Origin: an uncultured Leucothrix sp.
GTDB lineage: Bacteria; Pseudomonadota; Gammaproteobacteria; Thiotrichales; Thiotrichaceae
Reading direction: 5' to 3'
DNA: 6,579 nt
NCBI GenBank assembly: GCA_938004025.1
Contig: CALKXC010000393.1
Span: forward strand, 1-6,579
Part shown: piece by piece, positions 1 to 5,188 of the stretch
How positions within the stretch are numbered: the first letter of the stretch is position 1
Layout: the number at the start of each line of letters is the position of its first letter
Notes under the pieces: model-generated
Databases searched by the model: none
What the model saw: the letters and a program-made list of their open reading frames with translations, nothing else
What the model was told of the DNA's origin: nothing
Made by a program: the position numbers and the translations under genes

Positions 1-133
1 ATGCCCAAAAGTCGAGCATTACAACTTTTCCTTGGTAAGCGTTAAGATCAAAAGGTTTGGGTTCTTTAGCAGTTGCTGAAACAGAAAGGGTGATAAACAG
101 GATAACGGTTGTTAATATTTTTTTGTAAAACAT
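1..133 (-). CDS. TlpA-like thioredoxin-fold protein, N-terminal part only (runs off the window)
   Basis: Reading leftwards from an ATG at 133-131, the frame stays open for 44 codons to the window edge. Residues 1-22 look like a Sec signal peptide: MFYKK, a hydrophobic core (ILTTVILFITL), then SVSATA with a likely cleavage after an Ala near residue 20-22. The mature part begins KEPKPFDLNAYQGKVVMLDFWA. The pattern 'F-D-L-x-x-Y-x-G-K-V-V-x-L-D-F-W-A' is the approach strand of TlpA/ResA/DsbE-type thioredoxins, where the next residues are normally S/T-W-C-x-x-C. The next base at the edge is T, which allows Ser. By family, this would be an exported thiol-disulfide oxidoreductase or a related redox protein. 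The active-site cysteines are not visible, so catalytic activity is inferred. A weak purine stretch (AAGAGA) lies about 10 bases upstream of the ATG. Confidence 0.8.
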   Translation of the reverse strand, partial: MFYKKILTTVILFITLSVSATAKEPKPFDLNAYQGKVVMLDFWA

Positions 134-180
134 AGTGTTAATCTCTTAGGGATTATTTTTATTTATATATTAGGTGATGG

Positions 181-203
181 TAAAGTATTTAAAATACTTT
201 TAC
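181..203. repeat. AT-rich inverted repeat upstream of the TlpA-like gene, possible operator
   Basis: AAAGTATT (182-189) and AATACTTT (193-200) are perfect 8-bp inverted arms around a 3-base centre. The symmetry continues to GTAAAGTATT/AATACTTTTAC if one extra T is allowed. It lies about 50-70 bases upstream of the TlpA-like start. On the minus strand it overlaps a weak -35-like TTAAAT, 17 bases from a TATATA. It contains almost no G or C and no adjoining T-run in the right place, so it is a poor terminator. A protein-binding site is more likely, but this is inference. Confidence 0.3.
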
Positions 204-247
204 TATCGAGACTAAGATGAATGGAAGAAAAATATATAAAAGGTAAT

Positions 248-268
248 TTTGCTCATAAGATGTGCAAA
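248..268 (-). terminator. Weak hairpin downstream of the small membrane-protein gene, doubtful terminator
   Basis: TTTGCTCAT (248-256) and ATGTGCAAA (260-268) form a 9-bp stem with one T-T mismatch and a 3-base loop. It sits about 35-55 bases past the stop of the membrane-protein gene, where a transcript of the flavoprotein unit should end before the next gene. The stem is A+T-rich. In the minus-strand transcript it is followed by AUUACCUUUU, not an immediate U-run, so efficient intrinsic termination is doubtful. Confidence 0.2.
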
Positions 269-302
269 TAATTGGAAGGAGAGGGTTTTTTAGTCATATC
301 AA

Positions 303-707
303 TCAGTCTTTCATCCAGCGCCTAAAGCAATAAACCAGCACCACCGCAATAACCAAAAAATACAACAAACAAAGATAATAATTGAGCTGTAACTGGTAAA
401 CCAACCAAGTCATAACGCCCCAAGTGTGTCCTTGCACCAGCGCAAAAGCAGTCACTTCAGATAGAAAGTTGGGTAGAACTAATATCAATAAACTAAACAC
501 TGCGACCCATACCAATGACTGAGCAACAAAAACCATAGGGTGCTGCTGCAAAGCCCAGTTAAAAGCAGGGAAGACTTCATTGGCCAGCGAGTAATTACCT
601 GCCCAATAAGCTGAGGGCTGTCCATAAAGCGTAATGCTCGCATCGCAAAGAAAGACTAAAAAGAACGGAAGGCAGAGCCATAGTTTTTTGGTATTTAGCT
701 TAAACAT
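303..707 (-). CDS. Small four-helix inner-membrane protein, function unknown
   Basis: I do not recognise this gene with certainty. From the ATG at 707-705 it encodes 134 residues with four likely transmembrane helices at about 9-28, 57-79, 82-104 and 109-128. It has a short basic N-terminus (FKLNTKK) and a basic tail (RRWMKD), so both ends are predicted to be cytoplasmic. Polar residues that may be conserved sit beside or in the helices: D22 and T26 (CDASITLYG), N43-E44, H56-P57 and H94 in GHTWG. The 'D..xT ... NE..P' arrangement recalls small DUF5658-like membrane proteins, but that is a resemblance by eye. A GTG at 719-717 in the same frame would add four residues (MPVS). I prefer the ATG because it overlaps the upstream flavoprotein stop by only 8 bases (ATGTTTAA), a coupling arrangement. 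Neither start has a strong Shine-Dalgarno sequence, which also suggests translational coupling. Confidence 0.75.
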   Translation of the reverse strand: MFKLNTKKLWLCLPFFLVFLCDASITLYGQPSAYWAGNYSLANEVFPAFNWALQQHPMVFVAQSLVWVAVFSLLILVLPNFLSEVTAFALVQGHTWGVMTWLVYQLQLNYYLCLLYFLVIAVVLVYCFRRWMKD

Positions 708-1872
708 ACTGACCGGCACACCAACCAGAAGCCCAGGCCCATTGGAAGTTGTATCCGCCTAAATGTCCCGTCACATCAACACTTTCACCAATAAAGTGCA
801 TGCCTTCTACCTTTTTGCTTTCCATGGTTTTAGACGATAGCTCGTTACAGTCAACGCCACCTAAAGCCACCTCAGCAGTTCGCATGCCTTCGGTGCCATG
901 TGGCTTCATGTGCCATTCGCTCAATTGCTCAGCGACTTTGCTTAGTTCGGTTGGCGTGTACTGTTTCATGGGTTTGTTAGTGATGTATAGCTCACAAAGC
1001 TTCTGTGCCAGTCTTTTTGGTATGGCGTGTGATAACAGCGTTTTGAGTTCAGCGTTAGGGTGTTCATCGCGCTGCGTGCTTAGCCAATCTTCAACATTCT
1101 CTTCAGGAAATAGGTTAACGGTAATGCTGTCTCCAAGCTCCCAATACGAAGATATTTGCAGGGCAGCAGGACCACTCATTCCTCGGTGCGTAAATAAGAT
1201 GGCTTCTTTAAAACTAGTGTTGTTAACACTTAACACCACATCGACCGCAGTGCCAGAAAGCTCTCGAAATAATTGTTCCAGCTCTTTCTCTGGGAACGTG
1301 AACGGTACAAGGCCAGCAACAAAGTTATAAGTGTTCAAATCAAACTGTTTGGCTACCTTCAGTCCAAAGTCTGTAGCACCCATTTTAGGGATGGATGGCC
1401 CACCGCAAGCAATCACCAGCTTTTCAGATTGGAAGGTTCCTTGATTGCTGGTGATTGAAAAGCAGCTTTCTTTTTCAACTTTTTCGACATCGCAATCTAG
1501 TTTAACTTCGACGCCATTTTCTCGGCACTCAGTTAGGAGTAACTCAACGATCGCACCAGCTTTTTGATCGCAAAATAACTGCCCCAGTGTTTTTTCTGTC
1601 CAGCTCAACCCGTGTTTTTCAACTAAGGCGATGAAGTCCCATTGTGTGTAGCGAGACAGAGCGGATTTGCAGAAGTGAGGGTTATTCGAGAGGTAGGCGT
1701 CAGGTTCGGTGTAAAGGTTGGTGAAGTTGCACCGCCCGCCACCAGAGATAAGTATTTTCTTGCCTGCTTTCTTGGCTTTTTCTAAGACCAATACGTGGCG
1801 GCCCCGTTTTCCAGCTTCGATAGCGCACATAAGCCCAGCGGCGCCAGCGCCAATAATTATTACATCGTACAT
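700..1872 (-). CDS. yhiN: YhiN/BaiN (HI0933-type) FAD-dependent flavoprotein, probable 23S rRNA dihydrouridine synthase RdsA
   Basis: This 390-residue protein has the normal length for the HI0933/YhiN family. The N-terminus is an FAD-binding Rossmann fold: G8-A-G10-A-A-G13 in the first loop and E31 at the end of strand 2 to bind the ribose. Next comes the family signature KKILISGGGRCNFTN at about 38-52. A second nucleotide-fold strand with ACGG is near the middle (KLVIACGGPSIPKMGATDFG). The C-terminus closes with H-x-G-G-Y-N-F-Q-W-A-W-A-S-G, the usual FAD-contacting end of this family. Older annotation calls it an NAD(P)/FAD-dependent oxidoreductase, or BaiN-like after a gut bile-acid enzyme. 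From memory, recent work assigns E. coli YhiN the formation of dihydrouridine 2449 in 23S rRNA (RdsA). Orthology here is inferred. The start ATG is preceded only by a weak AGG about 14 bases upstream. The gene leads a two-gene unit with the small membrane protein. Confidence 0.93.
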   Translation of the reverse strand: MYDVIIIGAGAAGLMCAIEAGKRGRHVLVLEKAKKAGKKILISGGGRCNFTNLYTEPDAYLSNNPHFCKSALSRYTQWDFIALVEKHGLSWTEKTLGQLFCDQKAGAIVELLLTECRENGVEVKLDCDVEKVEKESCFSITSNQGTFQSEKLVIACGGPSIPKMGATDFGLKVAKQFDLNTYNFVAGLVPFTFPEKELEQLFRELSGTAVDVVLSVNNTSFKEAILFTHRGMSGPAALQISSYWELGDSITVNLFPEENVEDWLSTQRDEHPNAELKTLLSHAIPKRLAQKLCELYITNKPMKQYTPTELSKVAEQLSEWHMKPHGTEGMRTAEVALGGVDCNELSSKTMESKKVEGMHFIGESVDVTGHLGGYNFQWAWASGWCAGQYV

Positions 1873-1900
1873 GTGTGGTGGATACCTGATAAACGGGGTT

Positions 1901-1920
1901 TGATGTTACTAGTAACATCA
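1901..1920. promoter_or_regulatory. Perfect 20-bp palindrome in the leader of the flavoprotein gene
   Basis: The half TGATGTTACT is followed directly by its exact reverse complement AGTAACATCA, with no spacer and no mismatch. It lies 29-48 bases upstream of the flavoprotein ATG, downstream of the predicted -10 element, so it should be inside the untranslated leader. No T-run follows on either strand, which argues against a terminator. It is either an operator for a dimeric repressor or a short leader hairpin (8-bp stem, CTAG loop). It does not match a regulator consensus I can name: the central ACTAGT occurs in TrpR half-sites, but the rest does not fit. Confidence 0.5.
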
Positions 1921-1944
1921 CAGGATAACTAACCCTAGGGAGTA

Positions 1945-1973
1945 ATGTTATCTATTATCGTGTTCTGCATCAA
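1945..1973 (-). promoter_or_regulatory. Candidate sigma-70 promoter for the flavoprotein/membrane-protein unit
   Basis: On the minus strand, TTGATG (1973-1968, 4 of 6 to TTGACA) is followed after exactly 17 bases by TAACAT (1950-1945, 4 of 6 to TATAAT). Transcription would start around 1936-1939, giving a leader of about 65 bases that contains the palindrome at 1901-1920. The element sits in the divergent intergenic region where a promoter for this unit is expected. The match is fair rather than strong. Confidence 0.4.
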
Positions 1974-2004
1974 ACGGGTTGAGGCAAAAGAATTATTTGA
2001 TGCA
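1966..2004. repeat. Inverted repeat TGCATCAAA / TTTGATGCA between the divergent genes
   Basis: TGCATCAAA (1966-1974) is repeated exactly in inverted form as TTTGATGCA (1996-2004), with centres 30 bases apart, close to three helical turns. The left arm overlaps the candidate -35 element of the flavoprotein promoter. A third TTTGATG lies at 1899-1905, at the edge of the 20-bp palindrome. The spacing and promoter overlap suggest paired protein-binding sites, but 9-bp repeats in A+T-rich DNA can arise by chance. Confidence 0.35.
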
Positions 2005-2087
2005 TGGGGTAAGGGCTGTTAATCCAGTGTTTCGGTTGCATCCCTGATAATAGAACAATAATAAAAAGTAGATTCATGGAGTTGATC

Positions 2088-2573
2088 ATGGGCGAAAGTA
2101 AAAAGTCATTCCGTTTTAATCTCGAAGAAACAGTTCCAACTTACACCATCGGTGCAGCGTTTACACTGTCTGTCATTATGGGAGTTATCCTAGTTTCAGG
2201 AGTTCTGTTGAAGCCTTATGAGGCGCGTGAAGTGGTCGAAAGCCTTCATGAACGCATCATGATGGAAAAAGAATACCGAGAGCTCAGTCGCATTAAGTAC
2301 ACACCCACTAAGGTTGCGTTCTCTTCAGTTGAGGGTCAAGCGTTTCCTGAAAGCGATAAAGCGCCAGAGCCTTATTACGCGATTACCGTTCCTGAAGCAG
2401 CAGCTTCAAGCCCTATGGCTAAGAAAACAGATCGTGCTCAAAGCTTTGATCGTGATGTTAAGTCAGATCAATATTGGGCAAGCTTGCAGGCCAGTATTCA
2501 AGGTATAAAGCCAGTGTTACCAGACTCAGCGCCAGTGGTTATACCGCCAGTCGTGGTAGGGTCTGTAGATTAA
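2088..2573 (+). CDS. Single-pass membrane-anchored protein, function unknown
   Basis: I do not recognise this family. From the ATG at 2088 it encodes 161 residues. Residues 1-18 are polar (MGESKKSFRFNLEETVPT). Residues 19-41 form one strong transmembrane helix (IGAAFTLSVIMGVILVSGVLL) with no signal-peptidase-like site, so it should be a membrane anchor. Residues 43-69 are highly charged and probably helical (YEAREVVESLHERIMMEKEYRELSRIK). From about 72 on the chain looks poorly ordered and ends in a Pro/Val-rich tail (VLPDSAPVVIPPVVVG). Its layout resembles other N-anchored periplasmic or envelope adaptor proteins, but no catalytic motif is visible. An in-frame ATG at 2076 would add MELI. The 2088 start is preferred because GGAG at 2078-2081 lies six bases before it. 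The gene is divergent from the flavoprotein gene and convergent with glnD. Confidence 0.75.
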   Translation: MGESKKSFRFNLEETVPTYTIGAAFTLSVIMGVILVSGVLLKPYEAREVVESLHERIMMEKEYRELSRIKYTPTKVAFSSVEGQAFPESDKAPEPYYAITVPEAAASSPMAKKTDRAQSFDRDVKSDQYWASLQASIQGIKPVLPDSAPVVIPPVVVGSVD

Positions 2574-2604
2574 TCGAGCGCTTCGCAGCTCAAGTAAATA
2601 GTGG

Positions 2605-2634
2605 AAAGCTACTGCCTCAGTTGCTGTAGCTTTT
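2605..2634 (+). terminator. Intrinsic terminator of the 2088-2573 gene, overlapping the end of glnD
   Basis: AAAGCTAC (2605-2612) pairs perfectly with GTAGCTTT (2626-2633). Inside these arms, after one T-T mismatch, two more G-C pairs (2614-2615 with 2623-2624) tighten the stem. On the plus strand the descending arm ends in TTTT (2631-2634) followed by CTATT. It lies 32 bases past the stop of the plus-strand gene. It covers the glnD stop codon (2609-2611) and its last few codons. In the minus-strand direction the hairpin is followed only by TTTCC, so it may serve glnD weakly. Confidence 0.6.
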
Positions 2635-5188
2635 CTATTAGCGCCTCTCTTATTCGATCCTGCCTGTCATTATCTTTGATGGGCATATTGTTTTTACTCG
2701 TGACGTAAAAAATATCTTCAGCCTCTTCCCCTAACGTTGCGATTCGCGCACCGTGGATTATCAATTGTTCGCTATAAAACACTTGGCTAATTCGGGTTAG
2801 CAAGCCCGGGCTATCGGCCGTATAAAGCGTAAGGATCGTTAGGTTGCGTGACTCATCCTGTCTGAAAATGACTCTTGTAGGCACTTTAAAGTACTTTAAC
2901 TGCCTAGGCATCCGGTAATAAAAAGGCGTCATTTCAAACTTTTCTGTCTGAACGTTTTTCTTTATGGTTCTCAAAATGGCAGCTTTATCACTGTCAACGG
3001 TGACCGGTTTACCGGCAGAGTTTAAAAAAGTTAAAGTGTCTAGCGAATAGCCCAAACTATTATTGGTTAATCCTGCTTCAACCACGTTTATTTGCAGCTG
3101 CTCTAACGCTGAGCAAACACTAGTGAACAGCGAATCCTTATGTTTCGTGTAGATAAAGACTTGGCTACTGCTACGCCTTTCATCTTGTTTGATGCGAATA
3201 ACCGGTTCGCTCGTTGCAAGTGTGATTTCTTTAATGTGCCACGTCAGAACATCAATACCATACTGTAGTGGGTATTCCGTTGGCATGTTCTCCCAGAAGC
3301 TTTCGCAGACTGCTTTGCTAATCCCTTGTGTTTCAAGCTGTTTGATCACTGAGTTTTTCCGTTCGGAAATTAACTCAGTGACCGTCGGTGGCGCGGAAGC
3401 GGCCTGTTGAAGGTAGCTACGCGTGGATTTGTAGAGCTCTTGGAGTAATGAGTTTTTCCAGTCCGTTAACAGGGTAGGGTTGGTGCTTCTGATGTCACAA
3501 ATGGTGAGCAAATACAAATAGTCAAGGCGATGTTGTATGCCCACAAATTCTGCAAATTTCTCAATGACTTCTGGATCGCTGATGTCTTGACGTTGCGCGG
3601 TAGTGCTCATGGTTAAGTGATGAAGCACTAACCAGCTCACCAGTTTGGAGTCGTATTCATTTAAACCATGAGACTGGCAAAACTCAAGCGCATCAACGGC
3701 GCCGAGCTCTGAGTGCGAGCCCATACGGCCTTTTGCAATGTCATGAAACAGGGCGGCTAAGTACAATATCTGCGGCTTTTGAATGCCATCAAACACTTTG
3801 CTGAGGAAAGGGTACTTAACTTGGCCTTCTTTGACGCTAAGGGTGCGTATGTGTCGTACTAAGTTAAGCGTATGATCATCGACTGTGAACGCATGGAAGA
3901 GGTCGTACTGCATGCGTCCAACGATGTTGGCAAAAGCAGGGATGTACGCGGCCATTACTCCATATCGGTTCATGCGGCGCGTAACAAAGGTAATACCGCT
4001 AGATTCGTTGAGGATTTTCATGAAGATTTTCTTGTGCTTCTCATTGGCACGAAAATCATCATCAATCAAATGCAAGCTGTGACGTAAAGCCCTAATGGTG
4101 TCAGGCGTTAGTCCTTTCAATCGGGGTTGAGTGATTTGTAAGGTATAGAAAACGTCTAGCAGCGTATGCGGATGATTCATAAAAACATCTGCATTAGCAA
4201 TCGCTAGATAGTCATCGTCGTTTAAATAAAGCGGCGTAATGTGGAAGGGCTTAACATTCGTTTTGGGAAGAATGCGTTTGCGTAGCACTCCCATCAGCAC
4301 CTCATTCAAGCGCTCTAGCTCTGTAATGGTTCGGTAGTAGCGCTGCATGAACTGCTCAACCGACTCATTATTTTCATCGTTGGTGTAGCCAAAGCTATGG
4401 GCTAATGAGCGTTGATAATCAAACAGCAGCCGATCTTCTTTGCGCTTTGCCAGCAGGTGCAAAGCAAATCTCACCGTCCAAAGAAAGTGTTTACCCTCGA
4501 TGAGGGTTTTTAGTTCGCGCTTAGTGAGTAAAGTTTGCTCGACCGGCGAATCTAGTAAGCGAACGTTGTAAGCCCGCTCCGTTACCCAATCAATTGTTTG
4601 AATGTCACGTAAGCCACCTGGGCCTTCTTTGAGGTTGGGTTCAACACGGTAAGCTGTGTCACCGTATTGGCGGTAGCGCTGTCTTTTCTCCTCTAATTTC
4701 GCTTCGAAAAACTCGGTTGATGACCAGAGTTTTTCGGGTGTGATTTGCTCACGCAATTGCTCAAAAAGCGTTTGGTTTCCAGTAATGCAGCGAGATTCTA
4801 TGAGGTTGGTAATGATGGTTAAATCTAATTTGCCTTCTTCAACACATTGCTCAATGGTTCTAACGCTGTGTCCCACTTCAAGCCCTAAGTCCCACAGGCT
4901 GGTTAGAAAGTCAGAGAGTTTTACTTCAACTTCATCTGACGGTTCTTCGTTGAGCAGTATCAGCAGGTCAACATCAGAGCCTGGATGCATTTCTGCTCGA
5001 CCATAGCCCCCAACGGCAACCAGTGCGGTTCCGCTTTCTGCTGTAAGTCCTGATTCGTTCCACAGTTCAGTAGAGATTTGATCAATGGTGTCGCTACGAT
5101 CACGTAAAAGCTGTGTAATCGGTGAGCCATTTTTAAAATCTTCGGCTAGCTTTTCACTTGATTCGGTAAGCTGTTTCTTTAGCTTCAT
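2609..5188 (-). CDS. glnD: Bifunctional PII uridylyltransferase/uridylyl-removing enzyme GlnD
   Basis: GlnD adds UMP to PII proteins (GlnB/GlnK) when glutamine is low and removes it when glutamine is high, setting glutamine synthetase activity and NtrBC output. It acts in the cytoplasm. The 859 residues show all expected parts. The nucleotidyltransferase domain has G60-G61-Y-G-R and the metal ligands D72 and D74 (SDVDLLIL), then EGPGGLRDIQ at 188-197. A GlnE-like helical linker follows. The HD hydrolase domain has H439 (VDDHT) and H482-D483 (LFHDIAKGRMGSHSELGA). Two glutamine-sensing ACT domains lie at about 677-748 and 785-857. It is about 30 residues shorter than the roughly 890-residue E. 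coli protein, all at the N-terminus ahead of GGYGR; no catalytic residue is lost. Its ATG overlaps the radA stop as ATGA, with only a weak GAG as ribosome site, so it is probably translated by coupling to radA. Confidence 0.97.
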   Translation of the reverse strand: MKLKKQLTESSEKLAEDFKNGSPITQLLRDRSDTIDQISTELWNESGLTAESGTALVAVGGYGRAEMHPGSDVDLLILLNEEPSDEVEVKLSDFLTSLWDLGLEVGHSVRTIEQCVEEGKLDLTIITNLIESRCITGNQTLFEQLREQITPEKLWSSTEFFEAKLEEKRQRYRQYGDTAYRVEPNLKEGPGGLRDIQTIDWVTERAYNVRLLDSPVEQTLLTKRELKTLIEGKHFLWTVRFALHLLAKRKEDRLLFDYQRSLAHSFGYTNDENNESVEQFMQRYYRTITELERLNEVLMGVLRKRILPKTNVKPFHITPLYLNDDDYLAIANADVFMNHPHTLLDVFYTLQITQPRLKGLTPDTIRALRHSLHLIDDDFRANEKHKKIFMKILNESSGITFVTRRMNRYGVMAAYIPAFANIVGRMQYDLFHAFTVDDHTLNLVRHIRTLSVKEGQVKYPFLSKVFDGIQKPQILYLAALFHDIAKGRMGSHSELGAVDALEFCQSHGLNEYDSKLVSWLVLHHLTMSTTAQRQDISDPEVIEKFAEFVGIQHRLDYLYLLTICDIRSTNPTLLTDWKNSLLQELYKSTRSYLQQAASAPPTVTELISERKNSVIKQLETQGISKAVCESFWENMPTEYPLQYGIDVLTWHIKEITLATSEPVIRIKQDERRSSSQVFIYTKHKDSLFTSVCSALEQLQINVVEAGLTNNSLGYSLDTLTFLNSAGKPVTVDSDKAAILRTIKKNVQTEKFEMTPFYYRMPRQLKYFKVPTRVIFRQDESRNLTILTLYTADSPGLLTRISQVFYSEQLIIHGARIATLGEEAEDIFYVTSKNNMPIKDNDRQDRIREALIEKLQQLRQ

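Noticed and set aside
281..291. GAGAGGG followed by a T-run on the plus strand as a terminator
   Set aside because: No complementary arm precedes the T-run, so no hairpin can form, and there is no plus-strand gene upstream.
749..1330. A 193-codon open frame on the plus strand opposite the flavoprotein gene
   Set aside because: It is antisense to a gene with full family motifs, its product is rich in Ser/Cys/Pro as expected of a shadow frame, and it has no recognisable domain.
1901..1920. Assigning the 20-bp palindrome to a known regulator such as TrpR, LexA, FNR or CRP
   Set aside because: Only the central ACTAGT recalls TrpR, and the paired half-site layout is missing; the LexA, FNR and CRP patterns do not fit.
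2036..2064. TTGCAT, 17 bases, TAATAA as a promoter for the 2088-2573 gene
   Set aside because: Only 3 of 6 matches in each element. The extended TGATAAT at 2045-2051 is another -10 candidate but has no -35 partner. A promoter must exist nearby, but I cannot choose one.
2314..2508. A 64-codon plus-strand frame inside the membrane-anchored protein gene
   Set aside because: It is a +1 frame shadow of a better-supported gene with a ribosome site; there is no independent start signal.
2576..2591. Small GAGC/GCTC hairpin just after the plus-strand stop
   Set aside because: Only four pairs around an 8-base loop and no T-run; the hairpin at 2605-2634 explains termination better.
4740..5006. An 88-codon plus-strand frame opposite the glnD nucleotidyltransferase domain
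   Set aside because: Ser/Arg-rich composition and position exactly opposite conserved GlnD codons mark it as a shadow frame.
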